A DNA stretch of 34,896 bases from assembly GCA_964545715.1 (NCBI GenBank), contig CAZJHX010000112.1:1-34896 (forward strand), in the 5' to 3' direction. The position numbers were made by a program, and so were the translations under genes. Numbering within the stretch: position 1 is the stretch's first letter; each line of letters starts with the position of its first letter. The notes under the pieces were generated by a model that saw nothing but the letters and a program-made list of their open reading frames with translations, searched no databases and was not told the origin of the DNA. This DNA comes from CAZJHX01 sp964545715 (GTDB lineage Bacteria; Myxococcota_A; UBA9042; GCA-2863065). Shown here one piece after another: positions 7,954-17,500 of the stretch.

Positions 7954-10900
7954 TTGCCAGATGCGGTAAACAACCCCACGCTCGTCGTTGGGATCGGCCG
8001 CTTCGGACACGCCGTGGTCACGCGGCTGGAGCGCGCAGCGTTCGAGATCGGGGAGGTGTGTGGGTTCGACACCACGCGCAACCTGGCGACGATGCGCATC
8101 TTCAGCGAGGTCGATCTGCAGCACGCGGAGTCCGGCGGGTTCGACTATCGGCCGGGCACGACCTTTGGCCTGCATGTGCTGACGGAGGGCGCGGGCAATC
8201 GCGACGCCGTGGTCACGCGTTGCCTGGAGGCCGGCGGAAAGCTCGGGGTCGTGCCGACGCTGGACCGCTTTGGCGCGATGGCGGAGCGCCCACCTGACGA
8301 AGCGCTGCGGCATGTGTTGAAGCGGGTGATCGCCCAGCTGTTTCAGGTGGAGAGCTTCGTCGACTACCACCCCGACGACAATCCGTTTGTGTCCCGTCTC
8401 GACGTGTTCGCGGTCGCGGACGTGCAAGACGGCCTGGGCGAGGCCGGGCACCTGGCGCTGCAGCGCGAGCTGAGCGCCTTGATCCAGCGCGAGCTCGAGC
8501 CGCTCTTCCGCGAGCACAAGTCAAACATCTTCTTGACCCACCTCGTCGGCCTGCCGGTGTTGAACGTCGCCGGCGCCGCCACCGACGCGCGCCGATTGCT
8601 GGGGCGTTATCGCTCGCTGTTGGAGCGGACCGGGTCCGTACCCGCACGCTTCCTGTATCTAGACGACCGCTCCATGCGCTACGTGGTGGATCACAGCCAG
8701 ATGGAGGCGGTCTTCGGCTCCTGGTTAGACCTGCTGGTGCTTCGCCGGGCGCAACGCCGCTGGCTGCTGCGCGATTTGGTCCATCCGCGACCGGACGTCG
8801 ACCGTCTCCGTGTGCGCAGCTTTGTGGCCAATAACAGTGCGGGCCTCTTCGGCGTCGCAACCGCCGAGGCCGGTACGGAGCGAATCCTGCGCTATTGTCG
8901 CAACCGGCAGGCCATCGCCATGCTCAACGTGTTTCTTGGGCGCCCCCAGGACGGTAAGGCGCTGGCGGCCGAGGAGCGCGACATCCCGCAGGAGATCCGG
9001 GCGCTTCTAGGGCGGTACGGTGATCGCGGCGAGATCGCCGTCCAGATGGAGGATGCCCTGCGCACCGAGCGGCAGACCCTGGAGGGTCAGCGCATGACGC
9101 TCCAGCGGGAGCGCGGTCTGGGCGACTGGGGGCTGCAGAACATCGGCCTGTGGGAGCACCAGGACAATCTCGTAGAGCGCTTTCATGATGAGCTCGACGG
9201 CGGTGGGACGGCCCGCTACACAGACAGGTGGCTCGCCGGGCACAAGACCCGCATGCTGGATTTCCGGGAGCACTTTGTCGAGCGGTTCATGGGCCCGCTG
9301 TTTCGGAAGCTGGAGCAGTTCGGCGGCGTGCTGGTGTCTCGCATTGCGCGGGAAGAAGCGCAGCGTGTGGACGACATGCTCGCCGCGCATCCTGCGGGCT
9401 GGAAGGACGCGCTCTTCTACCTCGAGGACGCGGTCGGCCAGCTCGACGCCCGTATTAGCCACTGGGCGTCGAAGGTGCAGGGGTCGCGACTCAATCCGCC
9501 AAGCCTGGCTGGCCTGAAAGAGGCGTCGTCGACGCGCCTGCAGTTTCGGGACGTCGCCGACACAAAGCCGCTGCGACGCCGGGCCGTCGCGGCTGCCGTC
9601 CTCGTCGCCATCGGTCTGGGTACCGCCGTGGGCGCAGCGACGACTTTGGCGCTCCCGCTGAAGCTGCTGGGCGTCGGGATCGCCGTGCCATTCGGCATTT
9701 ACGGCGCATGGCATCTGGTATGGCGCCTGTTGCAGGCGCGCAACGCCGAGATACATGACGAGCTCAGCGCGATCATCTCCAAGGACGATTGCAAGATGAA
9801 GCGCGTCCTCGATGGCGCGTGCGATATGTGGTTCAAGACCACGGTGGACAGCTCCTGGGTCGGCCAGCGCGTCGCCTGGTCCGCTGCCCTGTGGCGGCTG
9901 AGGGTTTGGCGACGCCTGCGCAGTGCGCTAAACGCCGATCTGCAGCGGCTCAAGGATATCGAAGCGGCGCTGATCGCCCAGATGGATCGCTTCCGGGAGG
10001 ACCAGGAAGACATCGGCGTTCGGTATCGCGTCGAAGACGAGATCATGCTGGAGTCGACCGATCGCGTGCTGGATGACTCCGAGGTCTTCCATCAGCGGCT
10101 CGTCCCGTCGGAGTGCCTCGATCCGATCTACATCAACTGGTATCGCGGGCCCCTGGCGATGGCGGAGGAGTACCTGCTCAGCCACGAGCCTTTTGAGGAC
10201 TGGCGCACGTTCACGCCGTTTACGGACTACCGGGAGCTGACCGACTACAACATCACTCCCTTCGAACCGTTTGTTGACGCCGACATCTTCCGGCTGCCGG
10301 CGACGTGCGAGCAGGCCGGCGAGCGGCTGGCCGAGTTCCTCGGCGACTTCAGCGAGAAGCTGTCGTTGCATGGCGAGGCGTTGCCGTACGGCAGCGAGGT
10401 GGTCGACGAGGACAACCTGGTGCTGGTGCACGAAGACAACACTGTGCACGTGTTGGCCGCCGTCCCCGAGCGAAAGTGGACCAACGCCTGGCGGATGGAG
10501 CCCCGGCTGGGCGATCGCCATCGGGTGACGCTTTTGCGGCACATGGACGGCCTGCTGCCCTGGGAGATCAAGACGCTGGGTACCCCGCATGACCAGGTGC
10601 GGGCCATCATCGACGGCGGCGACGCCGATGCACTGCCGAAGATCATTGGCAGCTACGACGATATGGTGCTGCGCGCCGCCATGGCGATCACGGCGCTCCG
10701 CGAGCTCGCTACGCAGAACCGGGATCTGTGCGCGGAGATCTGTCGCGCGGTTGGCGATCCGGGCGAGCTGCGCCAGCGGCCCGTGGATGCCGACAACTTC
10801 GCGCCGGTTGCTCAAGCGCCCAACTGGGTGGAGCCGCTGGCCGGGACCGAGGGCCTGCTGGGCGTGCTGTGTCTCGCTTACGGCTCACGCGTGGACGCGT

Positions 10901-11517
10901 CGCGGGGGGCGCTTGCACAGTCGATCGCGCGCGCCGATCTCCTCGTCATGGCGGCGGACGGGCAGCCGCTGTGGGCGCTCAAAGCGCTGTTGAAAGTCCC
11001 TGAGATTTGGCGTCACGGGGCGGTGGCGCAGATACTGCGCGCGCGTTTGGCCACTGACACCGTCCTCACCGCCGTCGACGATCACGAGATCGCGTCCGGG
11101 CTCAAGCGGCTGGAATCCCTGCGGCCCGAGGCGCTCCGCGCGTCGACGCTTGTCAAGACCGTGGAGGCCTGGATGCGCCGCGGCGAGCCGGAGCGCGCGC
11201 TGCAGGTGCTGAACGTCGCCCGGATAATCGAGGACGACGGCGCGCCCCCGCTCCCCGCCGAGTACAACCCGGACCTGGACCGGATGCTGGAGCTCATGCC
11301 CGCGCTACAGAGTCACCAGGGCTTCGCCAAGGCGATGCTCAGCGTGTACGCCAGCCGAGGGTACAGCGAGGCTGATCAGAGCGATCCGGATCGCAGGATG
11401 CGAGCGTTTACCGAGGCCGCCGGAGGGTCGCGGGAGCTGCTAAGGCTCGTCACCACGGTCCCGCAGCGATACCTGGATCCGGGGCTGGTCCAACGCATAC
11501 GGCAGGCTGCGCTGTGA
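7954..11517 (+). CDS. Large Rossmann-fold membrane protein, possible degenerate second tubulin-like subunit
   Basis: This 1187-residue protein starts at a TTG three bases after the previous stop. No ATG or GTG lies in frame before the conserved-looking start region. N-P-T-L-V-V-G13-I-G-R-F-G18 mirrors the Y-P-T-F-F-I-G-I-G-G-C-G of the upstream tubulin-like protein, followed similarly by a conserved strand-helix unit. Where that protein has its GGTGSG loop, this one reads L-V-G-L-P-V-L-N-V-A-G, so a T4 loop is not preserved. Two adjacent hydrophobic helices (about 543-590) would anchor it in the inner membrane. The C-terminal half is unrecognised. Its stop overlaps the next GTG (GTGA), indicating coupled translation. 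A GTP-incompetent, membrane-bound partner of the tubulin-like protein is an attractive reading. A plain NAD-binding fold is the alternative. Confidence 0.7.
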   Translation: MPDAVNNPTLVVGIGRFGHAVVTRLERAAFEIGEVCGFDTTRNLATMRIFSEVDLQHAESGGFDYRPGTTFGLHVLTEGAGNRDAVVTRCLEAGGKLGVVPTLDRFGAMAERPPDEALRHVLKRVIAQLFQVESFVDYHPDDNPFVSRLDVFAVADVQDGLGEAGHLALQRELSALIQRELEPLFREHKSNIFLTHLVGLPVLNVAGAATDARRLLGRYRSLLERTGSVPARFLYLDDRSMRYVVDHSQMEAVFGSWLDLLVLRRAQRRWLLRDLVHPRPDVDRLRVRSFVANNSAGLFGVATAEAGTERILRYCRNRQAIAMLNVFLGRPQDGKALAAEERDIPQEIRALLGRYGDRGEIAVQMEDALRTERQTLEGQRMTLQRERGLGDWGLQNIGLWEHQDNLVERFHDELDGGGTARYTDRWLAGHKTRMLDFREHFVERFMGPLFRKLEQFGGVLVSRIAREEAQRVDDMLAAHPAGWKDALFYLEDAVGQLDARISHWASKVQGSRLNPPSLAGLKEASSTRLQFRDVADTKPLRRRAVAAAVLVAIGLGTAVGAATTLALPLKLLGVGIAVPFGIYGAWHLVWRLLQARNAEIHDELSAIISKDDCKMKRVLDGACDMWFKTTVDSSWVGQRVAWSAALWRLRVWRRLRSALNADLQRLKDIEAALIAQMDRFREDQEDIGVRYRVEDEIMLESTDRVLDDSEVFHQRLVPSECLDPIYINWYRGPLAMAEEYLLSHEPFEDWRTFTPFTDYRELTDYNITPFEPFVDADIFRLPATCEQAGERLAEFLGDFSEKLSLHGEALPYGSEVVDEDNLVLVHEDNTVHVLAAVPERKWTNAWRMEPRLGDRHRVTLLRHMDGLLPWEIKTLGTPHDQVRAIIDGGDADALPKIIGSYDDMVLRAAMAITALRELATQNRDLCAEICRAVGDPGELRQRPVDADNFAPVAQAPNWVEPLAGTEGLLGVLCLAYGSRVDASRGALAQSIARADLLVMAADGQPLWALKALLKVPEIWRHGAVAQILRARLATDTVLTAVDDHEIASGLKRLESLRPEALRASTLVKTVEAWMRRGEPERALQVLNVARIIEDDGAPPLPAEYNPDLDRMLELMPALQSHQGFAKAMLSVYASRGYSEADQSDPDRRMRAFTEAAGGSRELLRLVTTVPQRYLDPGLVQRIRQAAL

Positions 11518-14500
11518 CGGTACTCCACTGGCTATTCCAGCTGGCCGGCCGCGGCCTGCATAAGCTCGCCGACTCGGGGTGGGCCGTCGTAGTGACGATC
11601 GCGCTGCTCTTCATTGTGTACCTATGGCTTCGAGCAGCCGAGTGGTTTGCGCGGCTGCGGCTGATCAGCAAGCTGGGCAGCGCCGGAGCCCTGGTGCAGC
11701 TGGGTCCGGCCCACGCTCGCGCGGCTTCCGCAGTGTTGGTGGTGGGGGTCGTGCACGCCCTTACCAATGTGCTGTTCGGGCTTGTGCTCTGGCAGGGGCC
11801 ATACCAGTTCGGCCTGGAAGGTGTGCTGCTGAACGCGGTCGGTTTGAACGTGCTGGTTCCGCTGCCGTACTCCATCGCCTTCCCGGGCGCGCTGTTACTT
11901 TACGGGTTCGTTTACTGCGTGGCGCTATACGCGCTGGCGATGCATATGGCGGGCGCGCACAACTCGTTTGCGGCCGCGCTCTTCTGGGCCATCGTCGGTG
12001 CGCCTTTCTTCTTGCTGACTGCGCCGCTGTCGGCCGGATTGGTCGGTCTGGGCAAGGCGCGGGCGCGACGGCGCCGCAAGAAGCGCAAGGCCGAGATGGA
12101 GAAGGCGGCCGACGCGGTCGCTGAAGCTGAGGCGCAAGCCAAGGAGGACGGAGAGCCGGCCGAGGCAGCGCCACCTCCGGCGCCGGATTCGCCGCCCGAC
12201 GAGGAGGACGCCGAGGAGGACACGGTCGATCCCGACTCCCTCGTCCTGGACCCGGCTTACGACAACCCGCAGTGGGTTCTGAAGACGGGCCACGCCGCCT
12301 TCACTGTGGTTGGAGACAAGGACGGCAGACGGGTGTGGCGGCTGTTCCCTCGCTACGTGCCGATCATCCAGCCGTATCTGCCGTGGGCGGCCGCCGCGAT
12401 GATTATCGGCGTGCTGGTGCCCTTTGTCTTCTCCCCGGAGCGCAGCGATCTCAGCTTGCCGATCGCGGTCGATGAGTACTACTCGATCGTGGGCAAGGAC
12501 TCGGCCGACCCCTTGCTGCCCGAACCGCTCACACAGGGCCTGTCGAGCGCGCACACCGAGGTGCTGGCCGGATTGACTCTTGAGGAGGGGCACAGTCGCA
12601 AGGCCCGATACGAATGTGAGTCCGGTACGGAAGACGCCCTGCGCGAGCTTGGGAAGAGCGAGCTGGACGAGCTGGTCCGCGCACGGCTGATCCTCAATGC
12701 TGAACTATGCCGCGTCTCTCACGAGCGGAGCTTCTCACTGCGGTGGGACAGCTTCCGCGCGTGGGTTACCAAGCTGACGGATTTTCGCGATCTGAAGGAC
12801 CGCATGCGAGCGGTGGGACGCGCCGCGGAGCGTCTGAAGGGTAGTGAGGACGGTCCGACCGCGCGCCTGATAGAGGCGTTCGTCTACCAGCGGCCCGGGT
12901 GGGAGTATGAAGCACAGCGGTCGCTGGAAGCGGCGATAAAAACAGCGGATGCTGCGTCCCTCAATGCCGTGCTGGCGCTGTCGCTGCAGGCCAATCTGCT
13001 GGTGCGGATGTCGCGCTTTGACGAGATACGCGGACTCTTCGAGGCTTATAGCGAGAAGGTTGGTGGGGCGGATCCGGACGACCCCAAGCAGAGCGCGCTG
13101 TGGGGCGTGACGCAGCTGAATCGGGCCGCGATGCTCGAAGCGATCTACCGGCAGGAGGACGCGGCGGAGCTATACGACGAGGTTCTCGAGAAGCTCAGAG
13201 AACAGGACGGTCTGGAGCCGCTGGCTCAAATGGCCCGCCTGCGCAAAGAGGCGCTTGGACCCGAGCCGGACAACGATCACTGGAAGGCGGAGGTGAGGCT
13301 GTTTGGCCCGCTCCACGCGAGCATGCTGGCCGCGATCGTGTTGTTCATCCTGGGGCTGTTGCGCAGCCTCGCCACGGAGCAGGCTGCGCGTCGCGAGCCG
13401 GACCCGGTCAAGAAGGAGCACGACGACCCCCACGAGGTGCCGGAGGAGGTTCCGGAAGAGGAGATCCTGAAGGCGTTGGGGGAAGAGGACTTCGAACTGG
13501 TGGCCAGCGTGGAGGTGACCAAGGGCGCCGCTCGCGGCCGGACCGGAGCTCAGGCGATGGCCGGCTTTGGTGACACCATCGGAGATGGCGCCTCCGCCGA
13601 CGAGATGCAGGCGATGTTCAACGCCGCCGTGAAGGCCCAGAAGGACGCGCCGGCGCCGGCGGCCGCTGCCCCGGCGGCCAAAGAGCGCAAGAAGGGCCCG
13701 GTTTACAAGGCGGAGCCCAGTCCGGTTCAGGACTTCCTGCATAGCCTGCTGTACGAGCGCGGGTTCTTCCACAGTGAGTTCAAGGGGCTGTACGCGCACC
13801 AACAGACCGCGCTTGACTACGTGAATCAGGAGTCCGGAGGCGAGGAGGCGACCACGGTCGTGCTGTCGGCCGCGGCGACCTCGGGCCGCACGACGGCGGC
13901 GCTGTTCGCCACGATGGAGCGCATCTTGGTCCACGGAGAGACCGTCCTGTACCTGGCCGGTACCGCCGCGCACGCGCGCTCGCTGTTCCAATTCTTCGAG
14001 GGCGTGCGGGCGCGAGAGGCCTGGCGCTGGAATCTGCATCCCGCGCTGTCAGGCGAGGGCATCGATCGCGCCGACCGCTCGGGGATGCCGATCAACGTCC
14101 TCTTCGTCGACATCGAGGATTTGCACCGGCGCATCCTTGCACCGGAGCGACGGATGGCGCTCGAGGGGTTCATTGCATCGCTTGGGTTGATCGTGGTCGA
14201 AGACATCGACTGCTATCCCATTCGGACGGCTGCACATGCCGCATTCCTCTTCCGGCGCCTGGCCGAGTTTCTGCGCCAGCGCGGCGTTCGACCCGTCACG
14301 CTGGTCACGACCATGCCGGTCATGGCGCACGAGGACGCGTTCGCGCAAGAGCTGCTGGGGCCCCTGGCCAGCGTCATCCGGGTCATCCCGGAGGGCGTCG
14401 ACGACGCGGAGAAGCCGGCGCAGATGGTGCACGTGTTCCGTCCCGTGGTCTTTGACACCTGGTACAAGGGCATGTGCGTCGAGCACGTCATGGCGGCCGT

Positions 14501-17500
14501 GATCCAGGCGGTCGGCTGTCGCGGTTCCGGTCAGACGACGTGGAAGACCTCCTTGTCCGGCTACGACGACTCCAGCCCCGCGCGCGACGACCGCGTGATT
14601 GAGGTGTATCGGCGCCGCGATGTCGCCCGACAGCTGGAGCTCAAGCCGCTGGACGAGAGCCGAGCGGTGGTCTACCCGCTGCGGCCGCACACAGTCGGCG
14701 CGCTGGAGGCCCACGTACGCCACGCGGGCATCGGCATGCCCAAAGGCAAGTTGGATGCCGCCTTCTTGCACGTCGACGCTGCCGAAGGCGCTGTGGAGGA
14801 GGTGGCCGAGGCCATCGCCGAGCAGGAGATCCGCAACAGCGTCTTTCTGCTGACGGGTCCGGAGCCGGTCGACCTGTATCTGGCACGCCTCTTCGACATC
14901 GAGGACGACGACAGCGCCGGAGCTGGTGACGCGGACGGCGGTGTCGTGAGCATCGCCAAAGCGCGCAAGGCCCTGTTCAACCAGCGCCCCGAGGGCGTCC
15001 TGCCGATGCGAAACCGGCCCATGAACCGCTTCCACTTCGAGGCGACCATGCAGGAGCGTGACGCGCCCGGCCAGGAGCAGACGTACCTGGAGGACACCTT
15101 CGTACCGGACGTCCTCGAGGAGCTGCTCACCTATCTGGACCGCCGCGGCCGTCTCGATCGCACCCCGGTGCCCCGGGTAGATCGCTCCCGCAAGCGGTTC
15201 TACATGACGACCCGCATGTTCTCGCCGCGGCGGACGCAAGGCACGGCGGACTTCCAGGTCGGGTGCTACTCATCGGATATCGCCCGGGTCGTCGACTCCG
15301 TCACCGATCGAGAATTGACCCGCGTGGAGCGGTGTCGGGCTCGGCTGCTGTTCCATCCCGGGTACATCTTCTTCGTCGACGGTCGCCGATACACAGTCAT
15401 GCCGCCCCGCTTCCAGACTGCCTGGAAGCGCGGGATGATTCTGGCCAAGCACCATCCGCTGGATCATCGCAGCAGTCGCATTCGCACGGTAACGTTGGCG
15501 CCCGAGCGCAGGCGGCTTGCGGCGCTGGAGCATCGGATTGGTCGTGGCGCTCCGATGCTCGTCGCTATGGCCAACGTGCAGTACACCGAGCGGGTGGAGG
15601 GATTCCGGCTGTACGGCTCGCTGACCACCAGCATCGAGTCGACGGAGCGCTTCGATCAGCATCAGATCACCGAGTCTTTCGATACAGAGGCGCTGATCCT
15701 GGCTTTTGACAAAGGGTCGCTTGGCGAAGCGTTCGGGGACGCGGAGAAGGTCCAAGCCATCCTTCATGCCGCGGCCATGCTCCTGCGCCAGGTGATGCCG
15801 TTGGTGTTACGCGCCGACGATTGGGATCTGGAGATCGCGTGGGGCGCCGGGGACACGGCGCCACCCGACGGCCGTCGGTACGGCTTTGCCAACGATCTCG
15901 CATTTCGTGCCGGGAACCGAATCAGCGGTGAGGCCAGGCTGCCGTGGCTGGCCTTCATCGATCGCATGGAGGGGGGCCTGGGGTACGCTCGGCTGCTTCA
16001 CGAGCGACTGTTCCAGGGCGAGCTGTTCAAGAACCTCTTGCTACAGGCGCGCGGACTCGCAGACGCCTATGCGCGCGATGGTAAGGACGGCATCAAGAGC
16101 AGCGTGGAGACCAGCCTGTGCGTCGAGTCGTTTGAGCCGCGTGACAGCGACCCGGCTGGCGCGCGCCGCTTCCTGGAGACGCTGCTGCCCAACGCGGGGC
16201 AAGAAGACGACCGTCGCCAAAGCGCGTTCTTGAGCAACATGGGGCGCGCCCGGGAGCGTCGCGAGCGGGAGGGTATCGCCGGAAAACGGGGGCTCGAGGA
16301 TGTACTGAGGTTGAGAGCCGCGGAGGAGGCGCTCGCAGCCCTGGTTGCTCCCATGGTGAAGCCGGCTCACTCGGACCCCTGGTGCCTTGCAGCGTTGACT
16401 GCGTTGATTCTCCGGACACCCGAGCGTCGCGCACGTCGCGGTGTCGAACGTGCGCTGCTGGCCACCTTGTCCCTGGCACGCCGCCGCGCCGAGCGGGTGT
16501 CCCTGGCGCCGCCGGTGTATGCCGTGGAGCTCGGGCGCTTCCAGATGGAGGAAGGTCCCGGCGAGCTGGACGGTGTGCCGGAGCTGACCGGCGACCTGTC
16601 GCTGGCGCTGGAAACAGAATGGGGCCCACTGGCCGAGGCAATGGGGCTGATCACAGGAGACTGGCAGTTGAGCCAGGCCGGTACGGCGCTCGCTGAGGCG
16701 TTCTTGTCGGACCCGACGCGCGCAGGAGCGTTGGACGCGGTCATCGAGGACGCCGCGGCCGGACGCGTTTGCTCCGACGACCCGGTGAAGCGGACCACCC
16801 TCCTCGGCCGAGAGCGGCTGCCGGCGGTGTGCGCGCCGATACTGGCGGCGGGGTTGGCGAAGATCGATCGGCTCGCCCGCCTGGCCGACCTGTGGGAGCG
16901 CGCGGATGGTTCGGTTCGTCAGCGGATTACAGAGCTGGCCGAGGCGGACGCGTCGCTGGAGTCGGTGCATCGCCGGTTTGCGCTGCTGGCCGCGTATGCG
17001 GACGTGGACCGCCTTGGGCGTATCGTCATCAACGGGCTGCGCAAGGCGCTGGCCGGTGAAGAGGTCATGAAGGTCGAGGCCGCTGCACAACACGTTGTCG
17101 AGGACGTCGAGGCGCTCGCCGGTGCAAGCGGCGTGTGTCTGGGCCACCGTGAAGCCGGCGAGGCCGCCGTGGGCACCAAGACCTGGGTGTTTCTGCAGGC
17201 GCTCCACGACAGGGCGACTGCTCCGGTGGGAGCTCTGCAGCTGCTGCTGGCGCGCATCGACGAGGGTAGTGAGGCCGCCAGCCCGTTCTTCCAGCACTCC
17301 GGTTACATCGCGGTGTGGCCCGGTTGGGAGAAGAAGCACAAATCCGACGACTCCGCCGGCATGGCCTTTCGGATGGACGCGTTCGGAGACCTCCTGGCTG
17401 CGGTTGGTTGGGAGCCCGGCGCCGCCCCACATCGCACGACGATGCCCGCCCCGGCGACTAGAGCTTCCGACGATGATCCGGCGCTCGCCGTTCACGCGGA

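Noticed and set aside
5935..8517. Open reading frame of 860 codons on the minus strand
   Set aside because: It is antisense to the tubulin-like gene and its neighbour, both with clear motifs. Its composition is typical of a GC-rich third-position shadow, and it has no recognisable domain.
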